A stretch of DNA of 47,263 nt from contig CAMBFI010000019.1 in NCBI GenBank assembly GCA_945865935.1, forward strand, positions 1 to 47,263. The letters are read 5' to 3'. The translations under genes and the position numbers were made by a program. This DNA is from Bordetella parapertussis. GTDB taxonomy: Bacteria > Pseudomonadota > Gammaproteobacteria > Burkholderiales > Burkholderiaceae_B. A model generated the notes under the pieces. The model was given only the letters and a program-made list of their open reading frames with translations. It made no database searches and was not told where the DNA came from. This document shows, in pieces, positions 8,893 through 17,663 of the stretch (positions within the stretch are counted from its first letter, which is position 1; each line of letters starts with the position of its first letter).

Positions 8893-10055
8893 GTTTTTTT
8901 CCTGTTGTTAAGCAATTCGGTGTGTTCGCCTAGTTTGGGCGGGGGAGCGCTTGGGTGGGGCCGAACCCCATCGAAACTAATGGGCAGACCGATGAAGCGC
9001 ATGCCGGAGCCGGGCACATCCTGAATCAATCCCAGAGCTTCCGTCTGAGGATGGGCAGCCATTTGGGCGATATCGTTGACGGGTGCACACGGTACGCCGG
9101 CTTTTTCTAGCTCCGTCACCCAATGGGCAGTAGGTTTGGCTGCAATGAGTTCGTCTAGCAAGCCGTACAACAGCTTTTCGTTTTCGACGCGCTGTGGATT
9201 ACCGATAAAGCGCGGGTCGTCTATCCATTCAGGATGTCCAACCGTTTTGGCGAGCGTCTTAAAGAGTGCATCGCTTCCGGCCGCAATGACGAGTTCTCCG
9301 TCAAGCGTGAGATAACTTTTGTAGGGGACAATCCCCATGGCACCAGAACCTTGCTTGGTTGTGACCTTGCCACTCGCAAAGTATTGGGCTGCCAAAAGAG
9401 AGACCCACGTTGTGGCGGTTTCAAAGAGCGATACGTCGACGACTCTTCCACGCCCCGACGTCTGGCGTTCAAGAAGTGCCGTGAGCGCGCCAATCACCGC
9501 CCACATGCCGGTACCCATGTCGACGATCGAGGCCCCAACGCGCACAGCGGGGCGACCTGGCTCACCGGTTGTGCTCATGATTCCACCAAACGCTTGCATC
9601 AGTGGGTCATAGCCAGGGCGGTCTTTTAGGGGGCCGGTACTGCCAAACGCACCCAGATTGCAATAAATCAGTCGCGGTTGGCGTGCGAGCAAGGTGGCGC
9701 CGTCGAGTCCGAGTTTTTGCACATGACCGGGACGCAAATTCTGGATCACGATATCGGCATGCTCGCAAATGTACTGGCGCAGGGCTTCGACTTCGGTTTC
9801 GTCACGCAAGTCGCAGACCACTGACTTCTTGTTGCGATTGAGTGACTGAAAGAAAGGTGAGGCGCCTTCCCAGAAGGGTGGCCCCCATTTGCGGGCGTCG
9901 TCGCCATCTGACTTTTCAATTTTGATGACTTGGGCACCAAGTTCGCCGAAGATCTGACCGGCGAACGGGGCGGCCACACTATTTCCTAGTTCGATCACCA
10001 CGAGTCCTGCAAAGGGCGTGGCGCCTAAGGATTGCTGCTGCGTATGCTCAGACAT
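8889..10055 (-). CDS. CaiB/BaiF family (class III) CoA-transferase
   Basis: A 388-residue class III CoA-transferase. Family signs are GLVVIELGNSVAAPFAGQIFGELGAQVIKIE near the N-terminus, SLNRNKKSVVCDL at 71-83, IVIQNLRPG at 102-110, and RPGYDPLMQAFGG at 146-158, where Asp150 fits the conserved catalytic aspartate that forms the acyl anhydride. The enzyme moves CoA from a donor thioester to a carboxylic acid. It overlaps the enoyl-CoA hydratase start by four bases. It is preceded by about 90 bases without a gene, so an internal promoter before it is possible. Donor and acceptor are unknown. Confidence 0.92.
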   Translation of the reverse strand: MSEHTQQQSLGATPFAGLVVIELGNSVAAPFAGQIFGELGAQVIKIEKSDGDDARKWGPPFWEGASPFFQSLNRNKKSVVCDLRDETEVEALRQYICEHADIVIQNLRPGHVQKLGLDGATLLARQPRLIYCNLGAFGSTGPLKDRPGYDPLMQAFGGIMSTTGEPGRPAVRVGASIVDMGTGMWAVIGALTALLERQTSGRGRVVDVSLFETATTWVSLLAAQYFASGKVTTKQGSGAMGIVPYKSYLTLDGELVIAAGSDALFKTLAKTVGHPEWIDDPRFIGNPQRVENEKLLYGLLDELIAAKPTAHWVTELEKAGVPCAPVNDIAQMAAHPQTEALGLIQDVPGSGMRFIGLPISFDGVRPHPSAPPPKLGEHTELLNNRKKT

Positions 10056-10147
10056 TTTTAATGTGATGTTGGGATGATTTGTCTCCCCAAAATTATGTCA
10101 CGAATTGACTGAAACTACCCAGCAAGCAAGCTAATTCAACAGACAAC

Positions 10148-11212
10148 TTACTTTAGTTGCTCACACACGGCAGCAGTGACTTGAGCAGTCGTGGCTAAAC
10201 CACCCAGATCACGTGTATGCAGGCGTGGGTTGGCGGTGACCGCTTCAATCGCGTGCATCAACCGATCGGCGGCGGCTTGCTCACCCAAGTGCTCGAGCAG
10301 CATCACCACCGACCAGAAGGTGCCGATTGGATTGGCCAGACCTTTGCCCATGATGTCAAACGCCGAGCCGTGGATGGGTTCGAACATGGAGGGGTAGCGT
10401 CGCTCGGGATCGATATTGCCGGTCGGCGCAATGCCCAGGCTGCCGGCCAACGCGGCCGCAAGGTCACTCAAGATGTCGGCGTGCAGATTGGTGGCGACGA
10501 GGGTGTCAAGCGTAGCAGGGCGATTCACCATGCGGGCTGTCGCGGCATCGACAAGCTCTTTGTCCCATTTAACGTCTGGAAACTCTTTTGCGATTTGTAC
10601 AGCGATCTCATCCCACATGACCATGGCATGGCGCTGCGCATTCGATTTCGTGACGACAGTTAACAACTTGCGTGGGCGCGATTGTGCAAGCTTAAAGGCA
10701 TAGCGCATGATGCGCTCGACGCCGGCGCGCGTCATCATGCTGACATCGGTTGCGACTTCAATCGGATGGCCTTGGTGGGCTCGCCCCCCTACGCCAGAGT
10801 ATTCGCCTTCAGAGTTCTCGCGTACGATGATCCAATTCAGTTGCTCGGGCGTGCAGCGCTTCAGGGGCGCATCGATGCCTGGCAAAATGCGGGTGGGACG
10901 AACGTTGGCATACTGATCAAAGCCTTGGCAAATTTTTAGTCGTAGACCCCAAAGCGTGATGTGATCTGGAATGTGTGGGTCACCTGCCGATCCAAACAAG
11001 ATCGCGTCTTTGTCGCGCAGCGCGTCTAACCCATCCTCTGGCATCATCACGCCGTGCTTGCGGTAGTAGTCACCCCCCCAATCAAAGTCCTGAAAGTCAA
11101 ACTTCAGATTCTTATTTTGTTGGGCAATGGCTTGAAGTACTTTCTGTCCTTCAGGGACTACTTCTTTGCCGATGCCGTCACCGGGGATTGTTGCGATGCG
11201 ATATGTTTTCAT
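10148..11212 (-). CDS. Isocitrate/isopropylmalate dehydrogenase family, tartrate dehydrogenase-like
   Basis: A 354-residue protein beginning MKTYRIATIPGDGIGKEV, the NAD-binding start of the beta-decarboxylating dehydrogenase family. ENSEGEYSGVGG, the metal-binding Asp region NLHADILSDLAAALAGSLG and FEPIHGSAFDIMGKG are conserved. Length and the DWGGDYYRKHG stretch point to the tartrate dehydrogenase/decarboxylase (TtuC) branch, which oxidises tartrate or D-malate with NAD, Mn and K; 3-isopropylmalate-like substrates cannot be excluded. The start at 11212 is preferred because the family motif begins there and the 40 upstream codons look non-coding and overlap the lyase stop. It lies between the lyase and the CoA-transferase genes of the same operon. 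Confidence 0.88.
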   Translation of the reverse strand: MKTYRIATIPGDGIGKEVVPEGQKVLQAIAQQNKNLKFDFQDFDWGGDYYRKHGVMMPEDGLDALRDKDAILFGSAGDPHIPDHITLWGLRLKICQGFDQYANVRPTRILPGIDAPLKRCTPEQLNWIIVRENSEGEYSGVGGRAHQGHPIEVATDVSMMTRAGVERIMRYAFKLAQSRPRKLLTVVTKSNAQRHAMVMWDEIAVQIAKEFPDVKWDKELVDAATARMVNRPATLDTLVATNLHADILSDLAAALAGSLGIAPTGNIDPERRYPSMFEPIHGSAFDIMGKGLANPIGTFWSVVMLLEHLGEQAAADRLMHAIEAVTANPRLHTRDLGGLATTAQVTAAVCEQLK

Positions 11213-11276
11213 GAGGAGTGAGTGTTCGTTAAGGGGTGAGTCTTTTTGAAGTGATCGATAGTGTGCGCGACGTGAG

Positions 11277-12146
11277 TTAGCCGTTGCCTTGCTCGTATTG
11301 TTTACCGCGCGCCAAAAGCTCTGGTGTGCCAATTAGGTTATTGAGGCCATCAAAATCAAGCATGCGGTCCTGAAACGCTTGGGTGCTCCCGGTTTGCTTC
11401 AGGCTTGCATAATATTGCTGTAAGGTATGCGCGACAGCTCTAACCGTACCACCTGGAAAGATCACAATCGAATACCCGAGTGCTTGCAAGGTTTGCGTCG
11501 ACTTTACGGGCGTTTTCCCACCTTCGACCATATTGGCGAGCAGCGGAACACGTCCCTTAAATTGGGCATTCACAATCTTCATTTGCTCATCAGAACGAAC
11601 GGCTTCGACAAACAATACATCAGCGCCCGCCGCAAGGTATTTTTCTGCGCGCTCGAGCGCCGCCTCGAAACCCTCTACGGCCACCGCATCGGTGCGCGCC
11701 ATGATGAGTGTGTCTGGGCTATGACGGGCATCTGTCGCGGCGCGGATTTTACCCACCATTTCTTGCGTAGACACCAGCGTTTTTCCATCAAGGTGTCCGC
11801 ATCGTTTAGGAAAACTTTGGTCTTCTAGCTGGATGATATTGGCGCCGCTGCGTTCGAAGCCGCGTACGGTACGTTCTGTGTTCAATGCATTACCAAAGCC
11901 CGTATCGGCATCCACAATGATGGGGAGTTTGATCCGGTCTCGTATCTGCGCGACTTTCTCGTTGACTTCTGTAAAAGTGGTGAGGCCTACGTCCGAGCGT
12001 CCGAGTGTCGTGTAGGCAATCGATGCGCCAGAGAGATAAACCGCCTCAAAGCCGCTTTGCTCGGCCACCATCGCAGAGAAGGCATCATAGATGCCAGGTG
12101 CCAGAAGGATTTCTTCTTTTTGTAAACGTTGTTTGACAGTCATCAT
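11277..12146 (-). CDS. Isocitrate lyase/PEP mutase superfamily enzyme
   Basis: A 289-residue member of the isocitrate lyase/PEP mutase superfamily. It has the metal-binding VDADTGFGN (78-86), QLEDQSFPKRCGH (106-118) with the catalytic-loop KRCGH and its cysteine, and MARTDA. The cysteine in K-R-C-G-H argues for a C-C lyase (2-methylisocitrate, 2,3-dimethylmalate or a similar alkylmalate) rather than a phosphonomutase. Two adjacent ATG codons overlap the amidase stop (ATGATGA). In its operon it stands with a malate/tartrate-type dehydrogenase, which would fit work on a substituted malate. 2,3-dimethylmalate lyase belongs to nicotinate fermentation in Eubacterium barkeri, but the other genes of that lower route are absent here. 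Confidence 0.85.
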   Translation of the reverse strand: MMTVKQRLQKEEILLAPGIYDAFSAMVAEQSGFEAVYLSGASIAYTTLGRSDVGLTTFTEVNEKVAQIRDRIKLPIIVDADTGFGNALNTERTVRGFERSGANIIQLEDQSFPKRCGHLDGKTLVSTQEMVGKIRAATDARHSPDTLIMARTDAVAVEGFEAALERAEKYLAAGADVLFVEAVRSDEQMKIVNAQFKGRVPLLANMVEGGKTPVKSTQTLQALGYSIVIFPGGTVRAVAHTLQQYYASLKQTGSTQAFQDRMLDFDGLNNLIGTPELLARGKQYEQGNG

Positions 12147-13777
12147 CGTGCACCAGGTCGAAAGTTGTTGGCGGGCTCATCAAACCAATTACGATTTCTC
12201 TGCAAGCGACGCGTCATCTCCAATGCATAGGGAGCTGCTTCAAATAAAACTTCCAGCAAATCGTCATTCAAACGCAGTCCTGCGTTAAGTGCCATGCGGT
12301 GTGCGAAGTCCCTTGTCTTCGCATCACAATGGGAAGCGTCTGGGGTGATGTCAGGAGCGGTGAGTACTGGTGCTGTGCGTCCCGCTGTGAGTTTGGGGCG
12401 TTCTCCACGAAGGGCTAAGGCGCCTTCCAAAATATGGCCTACTTTTAATACGCGTGCATCCTGTAGTGGCGGCCCAACGAGTTGCAGACCCATGGGCAGA
12501 CCGCTCGCATTAAAGCCACAGGTCATCGCGAGCGCGGGTCCTGCGGTGATGTTGGCGAGCACCTGAGCGTTCGCTCCTTTCCAAAAGCTAATGGGGCGAT
12601 GCGCGGTGATGGGTTTGGCAGCACCAAAACTTGGCATGAGCAAAATATCAAACTTTTCATAAATTGGCGTCATCTCGTGCAGCATGCGACGATGCTCGCG
12701 CGTGGCCGCAACAAAGTCAGTGGACTGAAACATGACCGCAGGCAAGATGCGGGTCAAAAAATCTTGTCCGTAATCGCCGGGACGTTCAATGAGACCCTGT
12801 TGTTGTGTGGTGAAAATCTCGGTTTCCGCAAGTACGACCTTGACATCCATATACTCCTGCATCGGGCGCAGGCGACAGTCCGACACGGTCGCTCCCAAAT
12901 CTTTTAGAACCTTTACTGTGTTGTTCAGTGCTTGCTGGTGATCTGCAGAGATGGGCAGATCGTCTTCCCATACGTAACGCATTACCCCAACTCGTAGTCC
13001 TTTCAAGTTCCCATCTAAGCCCTTGCTGTAATCCGGAATATCTTGCATAAAACTGTTTCCGTCCGCTGGGTCATACCCCGCGAGGGCTTGAAGCATGATT
13101 GCGCAATCTTTAACGGTCCAGGCCATGGGTCCACAATGGTCTAGGGTAAATGAGTTTGGCATGACTCCCGTGCGGCTCACGAGTCCAGAGCTAGGCATAA
13201 AACCGGCGATGCCGCAAAGTGAAGCGGGGCCGCGGATAGACCCGCCCGTGTCTGTTCCTAATGCTCCGGGAATGAGTCCCGCAGCAACGGAAGCACCCGA
13301 CCCACTGGATGAACCGCCGCTGAAGTGCTCGAGATTCCAGGGGTTACGCACAATCGGCCAGGGAACATCAAACGAAGGCCCGCCGTGTGCGAACTCGTGT
13401 GTGTTGAGCTTGCCAAGCAGCACCGCACCCGCATTGCGCATGTTGGTAATTGTGGTTGCATCATGCGTCGGAATATGGTGCTGAGCAATCCTAGAGCCAC
13501 CAGTCGTCAGGATTCCGGCTGTTTCATAGATATCTTTGGCACCGAAGGGGATCCCGTGCATCGGACCACGATAATTTCCGGCAGTAATCTCTGCTTCGGC
13601 TTTCTTCGCTTGTGTCCGAGCAAGCTCGAAGGTAGGCGTAATGAAAGAGTTGATCTGAGGGTCGATCGCCTCAATGCGTTGCGCGAGATGATCGACGTAT
13701 TCAAGCGGTGATAAGGTGCGCGCTTTGATTTGTTGCGACGCTTCGGCGATTGTTAAAAAATGCAGCGCAGATGTCAT
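12143..13777 (-). CDS. Amidase (amidase signature family)
   Basis: A 544-residue amidase signature enzyme. The Ser-cisSer-Lys triad is visible: Lys81 in GIPFGAKD, Ser156 in SGGSSSGSGAS, and the nucleophile Ser180 in GTDTGGSIRGPAS. These enzymes hydrolyse amides to acid and ammonia in the cytoplasm. It is the second gene of the operon, 18 bases after the binding-protein gene, and overlaps the lyase start. An amide may be the entry compound of the pathway, with the acid then activated by the CaiB transferase, but this is only a reading of the context. Glutamyl-tRNA amidotransferase subunit A is unlikely because no gatB or gatC is nearby. Confidence 0.92.
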   Translation of the reverse strand: MTSALHFLTIAEASQQIKARTLSPLEYVDHLAQRIEAIDPQINSFITPTFELARTQAKKAEAEITAGNYRGPMHGIPFGAKDIYETAGILTTGGSRIAQHHIPTHDATTITNMRNAGAVLLGKLNTHEFAHGGPSFDVPWPIVRNPWNLEHFSGGSSSGSGASVAAGLIPGALGTDTGGSIRGPASLCGIAGFMPSSGLVSRTGVMPNSFTLDHCGPMAWTVKDCAIMLQALAGYDPADGNSFMQDIPDYSKGLDGNLKGLRVGVMRYVWEDDLPISADHQQALNNTVKVLKDLGATVSDCRLRPMQEYMDVKVVLAETEIFTTQQQGLIERPGDYGQDFLTRILPAVMFQSTDFVAATREHRRMLHEMTPIYEKFDILLMPSFGAAKPITAHRPISFWKGANAQVLANITAGPALAMTCGFNASGLPMGLQLVGPPLQDARVLKVGHILEGALALRGERPKLTAGRTAPVLTAPDITPDASHCDAKTRDFAHRMALNAGLRLNDDLLEVLFEAAPYALEMTRRLQRNRNWFDEPANNFRPGAR

Positions 13778-13795
13778 GATTGACCTCGTAAGAAT

Positions 13796-14497
13796 TTAAA
13801 GGAGTGGACCCAAGCCTTGCGAGCGTAACGCTGCGCCAACTTCTGGCGAGTGCATGAACGTGGCTAAGGATTGAATGACTTTCGCTTGTTTGGTCTCAGC
13901 AAAGCTGCCGAGGGAAAATATGGTCGACTGCTGTACGGCCGGAGGCAGCTTGGCGAAGATGTCAATGCCAGAGACCTGCATAAGCTCGCTCATTTGTTGC
14001 ACGGCGAGTTCGATCTCGCCGCGGGCGACAGGTTCGCCAGTCAGACCCTCAGGCAAGACGAGGGCTTTGGCCCTGACTTCGTCTTCGATGCCAAGTTTCT
14101 TGAGCAGGCTGGCAAAATACATGCCGCTTGCACCTTGTTTGGAGAAGCAGACTGAACGACAGGATAAAAGTGTTGCCTTGAAGGCCTCCGCAGTAGAGAT
14201 GTCCGGTGCAGGGGCTCCTTGTTTGACGGCCATGGCAACGTCTGAGCTGACAAAATCCAGGCGGCTACCCGGTTGCAAGATGCCTTCGTTCATCAGTTCT
14301 TCGATCGAGCTGGATACCGCCATAATCGCATCGGCACGCTCGCCAGCACGAATACGCTCTGACAATTGAGCTGTAGCGCCGTACTCAATCGTGATATGTG
14401 CATCCGAGCGCTTCTCGAACTCAGGGATGATGGCTTTAAGCACATTACGCATCGCGATCGTTGAGAAAAGTTTCAGTGACTGCTGGGGAGTCGTCAT
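13796..14497 (-). CDS. Substrate-binding protein-like (ModA/PBP2 type) without signal peptide
   Basis: A 233-residue protein with the fold signs of a type 2 periplasmic binding protein: LKLFSTIAMRNVLKAIIPEFEK at the start, IEYGATAQLSERI, and VARGEIELAVQQMSEL near 150-170, as in the ModA/extracellular binding protein group. It has no signal peptide. The ATG at 14497 has GAGGT five bases upstream and an in-frame TGA three codons before it, so a longer N-terminus is ruled out. The protein should therefore be cytoplasmic, and no permease or ATPase is near. It heads the eight-gene operon, so a ligand-sensing or ligand-buffering role for that pathway is possible. Confidence 0.8.
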   Translation of the reverse strand: MTTPQQSLKLFSTIAMRNVLKAIIPEFEKRSDAHITIEYGATAQLSERIRAGERADAIMAVSSSIEELMNEGILQPGSRLDFVSSDVAMAVKQGAPAPDISTAEAFKATLLSCRSVCFSKQGASGMYFASLLKKLGIEDEVRAKALVLPEGLTGEPVARGEIELAVQQMSELMQVSGIDIFAKLPPAVQQSTIFSLGSFAETKQAKVIQSLATFMHSPEVGAALRSQGLGPLL

Positions 14498-14691
14498 AAG
14501 ACCTCAAGGGGGCACGAACAAAAGAGAATTTGATTCTATTCGATTGACCCGCAGCTATCTGCTCGTTAGCATTCGATTCAAGAAACAAGGCGTTTGTGTG
14601 CAGTGCGCAAAAAGACAGCTAAACAAGCATTGCTTAGCGCGCAGGCATTCAGGAGTCAGGGCAAAAATAAATAGCGTGGTTTGGGGGGGCA
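14498..14691. promoter_or_regulatory. Divergent promoter region between catabolic operon and MBL hydrolase gene
   Basis: This 194-base gene-free stretch separates two divergent operons and must hold both promoters. I see a near-perfect inverted repeat at 14618-14638 (GCTAAACAA, three bases, TTGCTTAGC, one mismatch) and a direct repeat ATTCGATT at 14538-14545 and 14571-14578, 33 bases apart, about three helical turns. These could be regulator sites, but no regulator gene is adjacent and the proteins that would bind are unknown. No convincing -35/-10 pair stood out. Confidence 0.4.
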
Positions 14692-15519
14692 ATGAAACAC
14701 AATGCTGAGCAGTTAGAAGAGAACTTCGCGCCGTATGAAGTGTTTGCGGTGAAATATGCAACGCGCGACGCTTCGCGGAGAAACCATTTCATTGGCGGGG
14801 ATGAGCATGACGGCCCGATGGCGATGGACTACTACGTTTGGGTGGTGCGTAATGCGCAGCACACCTTCGTTGTGGATACGGGGTTCAGCGCAGAGATGGC
14901 GAAAAAGCGCGGGCGAACATTGCTGCGTACGCCCGCTGAGGGACTCAAGCTGTTGGGGATTGATGCCGCGACAGTCGACAACGTCATCATCACACATCTT
15001 CATTACGATCACGTGGGAACCTTTGAAAGTTTTCCTCGAGCGCAGTTTCATCTGCAAGACGATGAGATGTCTTATGCCACCGGTCGCCACATGTGTCAGA
15101 AGCAATTCAGCCATAGCTATGAAGTCGATGAGATCGTCGGCATGGTGCGCTTGGTCTATAAAAATCGGGTGAGTTTTTATTCCGGCAAAGGAGACCTCGC
15201 ACCAGGATTGACCGTGCACCGCATCGGTGGCCATACACACGGCATGCAGTGCGTGCGCGTGTGGACCCAGCGCGGTTGGGTCGTGCTTGCCTCAGACACG
15301 AGTCACTACTATGAGCATTTTGAAAAGCGGCGTGCGTTTACAACAATGTTTAATGTCGGTGAGGCCTTACAAGGGTACGCCAAGCTCGAAGCGTTGGCAC
15401 AATCCAATCATCACATTATTCCTGGTCACGATCCGCTTGTGATGCAACGCTATCCCGCTGCATCGCCAGCGATGACAGGGATCGTGGCACGCCTAGATAA
15501 GGAGCCTCAGTATGGATAG
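14692..15519 (+). CDS. MBL-fold metallo-hydrolase, N-acyl-homoserine lactonase-like
   Basis: A 275-residue metallo-beta-lactamase-fold protein with the zinc motif HLHYDH at 102-107, a further GGHTHGMQ region at 183-190, ASDTSHYY and PGHDP near the C-terminus, together the usual dizinc ligand set. Overall order and length resemble AHL lactonases (AiiA/AttM group), which open lactone rings; other cyclic esters are equally possible. A run of G just before the ATG serves as ribosome-binding site. It overlaps the following MmgE/PrpD gene by eight bases, so the two probably act in one pathway, perhaps opening a lactone whose acid is used next. A role in quorum quenching is not shown by context. Confidence 0.87.
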   Translation: MKHNAEQLEENFAPYEVFAVKYATRDASRRNHFIGGDEHDGPMAMDYYVWVVRNAQHTFVVDTGFSAEMAKKRGRTLLRTPAEGLKLLGIDAATVDNVIITHLHYDHVGTFESFPRAQFHLQDDEMSYATGRHMCQKQFSHSYEVDEIVGMVRLVYKNRVSFYSGKGDLAPGLTVHRIGGHTHGMQCVRVWTQRGWVVLASDTSHYYEHFEKRRAFTTMFNVGEALQGYAKLEALAQSNHHIIPGHDPLVMQRYPAASPAMTGIVARLDKEPQYG

Positions 15520-16921
15520 TCATCCTGTTTCGTTGTTGCCGGGTGCGACACTTGAGTTAGCGACCTTTGCGGCCAAGCTTCGGTTTGAGGACATTCCGCC
15601 TGAGGTCGTGGCGAGAATGCGCACCAGTTTTCTCGATAGCGTTGGTTGCTGTTTATTTGGTGCAACCCTACCGTGGACGCAACGGGTTGCGGCAATGGTG
15701 CAAGAGGAGGGCGCCCAGCCGGTCGCATCGATCTTTGGGTACGGACAAAAAACGTCGGTTAGCTCAGCGGTGCTAGTCAATGCCACCGCTGGCCATGCGT
15801 TTGAGCTAGACGATATTCATAAAGAATCGATCTTGCATGCAGGTTCGATCGCGACACCTGTTGTGGTCGCACTCGCAGAGCAAACGCGTCAGCGCGCTGG
15901 TCGTACTTTAGTCAAGGCGATGACGGCGGGATATGAGATTGGCACGCGAGTCGGCAATGCAGCAACGATGGGGCTCTTCTTTCGAGGTTTTCATCCGCAG
16001 GGAGCCTCGGGGGTGTTTGTCGCTGCGGCGAGCGCTGCGTCGATGCTGGGGCTCGATGCGTTGCACACGCAACACGCGTTGGGCATCGCCGGTTCTCAGG
16101 CCGGTGGACTGATGGCAGCTCAAGAAGGTGCGATGGTCAAGCGTTTTCATTCCGGACGCGCCGCCCAAAGTGGCGTGTATTCAGCTTATCTTGCGCAAAA
16201 AGACTTTACGGGCATCACGGATGTGCTCGAGGCCGGTTATGGCGGATACTTAAGCACGTATTCAAATACACCGAATCCGAGCCGCCTTTTAGAGGGGTTG
16301 GGCTCCGTTTGGGAAACCGGTAAGGTGGGATATAAGCCGCACGCATGCGTGACTAGCATTCACTCCGCGCTGGATGCGTTTGCCGCGCTTTTGTCCGAGC
16401 ATCAATTGACGCCTGATTCTGTGGCGAAACTTGAGGTGGGTGTAAGCTCGATGACCTTTACGCACTGCGCTTGGGAGTACAAGGCGCAAGGGGTGACCGC
16501 TGCGCAAATGAATCTGTATTACGGCCTTGCTGTCGTCGGGTTCGATGGGATGGCCTTTGTGGCCCAGTATCAGGAACAACGTTTGGCCGATCCGTTGATC
16601 ATGGACTTTATCCAGCGTATTGATGCCCGGATCGATCCCGAAATCGACGCCATGGGCCCGGCATATCGCCACGCTGCTCGGGTAAAGATCACCACGACCG
16701 ATGGTCGTCGCTTCGAGCACGAGATCTTGAATCGTCGTGGTAGCCCAGAAAATCCCTTATCCCACGAGGACGTGGTCTACAAATATCGGTACGTGGTGCA
16801 GTCGTGCTTGTCTGCCAAGCAGATCGATCGGTCGATTGCCTTGATTGATCAACTCGATAAGCTAGAAGACACGACAGAGTTATTTGAACTGTTGGCAGCG
16901 GGCAGGGCCGACTCGACATAA
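15512..16921 (+). CDS. MmgE/PrpD family protein, second paralogue
   Basis: A 469-residue MmgE/PrpD family protein with GHAFELDDIHKESILHAGS (residues 89-107), FHPQGASGVF, VKRFHSGRAAQSG and a C-terminal half ending in a RRGSPENPLSHEDV stretch typical of the family. The start ATG has AAGGAG eight bases upstream. It overlaps the MBL-fold hydrolase gene. Known relatives dehydrate 2-methylcitrate or decarboxylate cis-aconitate; many others are uncharacterised. Its position, divergent from an operon that ends with another MmgE/PrpD gene, suggests both work on related acids. Function beyond the family cannot be assigned. Confidence 0.88.
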   Translation: MDSHPVSLLPGATLELATFAAKLRFEDIPPEVVARMRTSFLDSVGCCLFGATLPWTQRVAAMVQEEGAQPVASIFGYGQKTSVSSAVLVNATAGHAFELDDIHKESILHAGSIATPVVVALAEQTRQRAGRTLVKAMTAGYEIGTRVGNAATMGLFFRGFHPQGASGVFVAAASAASMLGLDALHTQHALGIAGSQAGGLMAAQEGAMVKRFHSGRAAQSGVYSAYLAQKDFTGITDVLEAGYGGYLSTYSNTPNPSRLLEGLGSVWETGKVGYKPHACVTSIHSALDAFAALLSEHQLTPDSVAKLEVGVSSMTFTHCAWEYKAQGVTAAQMNLYYGLAVVGFDGMAFVAQYQEQRLADPLIMDFIQRIDARIDPEIDAMGPAYRHAARVKITTTDGRRFEHEILNRRGSPENPLSHEDVVYKYRYVVQSCLSAKQIDRSIALIDQLDKLEDTTELFELLAAGRADST

Positions 16922-16985
16922 AATGGAACTTCAGCCCGATTGTCGCTGTCCAACTCGGGTTCCATTCTCGTCGAAGGTGAGAAGT

Positions 16986-17663
16986 ATGTCCCGTGGTTCA
17001 GTGATTTTTCGCAAAGGTCTGCAAGGCTTGTGCCTGTGGGTCTGTTTGCAGACGCAGGCATTTGCACATCCACATATTTTTATCGATGGCAGTGTGCAGC
17101 TGATTTTTAATACGCAGGGGCATATTGTTGCTTTGCGACAGAGCTGGAAGTTCGACGAGTTATTTGCAGCCTATGCGTTACAAGGGGTCCCGCGTGCGAA
17201 GTCGGGGGAGGTCGCAAAAGAAGAGCTCGATAAAATAACCAAAGAGTGGATGACCGCGCTCGCCGATCCCGAGTCGCATTTTTTTACAGAAGCGATGCAA
17301 GGAACGAATAAGTTCAATTTTGGCGCAGCGAAAGATGCAGCGACCACTTGGGATGCCAAGAGTGGTCAACTAACTCTCGCCTTTGAACTTCCTTTTGCCA
17401 CGCCAGCGACTCCCGGCAAACAAGCCGTCGAAGTCGACATTTACGACTCCAGCTATTTTGTTGCGTTTGCCTATAAGGGTTCTGCCTCCTATCGGTTGGA
17501 GGGGGCGCCAACGATTTGTCGGATCGATTATCTATCCCCCCGTCCGCTTGACCCGAAAACCGAAAGGCTTTTATGGTCCATTCCTGCAGATCAAAAGCAA
17601 CTTCCCCCGGAGTTAAAAGAGGTGACGAAGCAACTGACCCATCAATTTAAGGTGACCTGTTGA
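16986..17663 (+). CDS. DUF1007 family periplasmic protein, partner of NicO-type metal transporter
   Basis: A 225-residue protein with an N-terminal signal segment (GLCLWVCLQTQAFA) followed at once by HPHIFIDGSVQLIF, the hallmark of DUF1007 proteins. The ATG at 16986 was chosen because it puts the signal peptide at the N-terminus and has AAGG and GAG upstream; an in-frame ATG at 16884 lies inside the previous gene. DUF1007 genes usually precede a NicO-type metal transporter, as here, where the stop overlaps the next start (TTGA). It probably hands a metal such as zinc, nickel or cobalt to or from the membrane partner. The nearby Zur-type regulator favours zinc. Confidence 0.85.
   Translation: MSRGSVIFRKGLQGLCLWVCLQTQAFAHPHIFIDGSVQLIFNTQGHIVALRQSWKFDELFAAYALQGVPRAKSGEVAKEELDKITKEWMTALADPESHFFTEAMQGTNKFNFGAAKDAATTWDAKSGQLTLAFELPFATPATPGKQAVEVDIYDSSYFVAFAYKGSASYRLEGAPTICRIDYLSPRPLDPKTERLLWSIPADQKQLPPELKEVTKQLTHQFKVTC

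Noticed and set aside
6905-10055. Reading CaiB, acyl-CoA dehydrogenase and hydratase as glutarate breakdown following 2-formylglutarate
   Set aside because: The dehydrogenase lacks the Glu expected of glutaryl-CoA dehydrogenase, and the operon is about 20 kb away, beyond zinc and haem operons.
11277-12146. Calling this gene 2,3-dimethylmalate lyase of nicotinate fermentation
   Set aside because: KRCGH fits, but methylitaconate isomerase, methyleneglutarate mutase and dimethylmaleate hydratase genes are not present, and the family has several activities with the same motif.
14618-14638. Inverted repeat as rho-independent terminator
   Set aside because: No T run follows on either strand and it lies between divergent genes, where a regulator site is more plausible.
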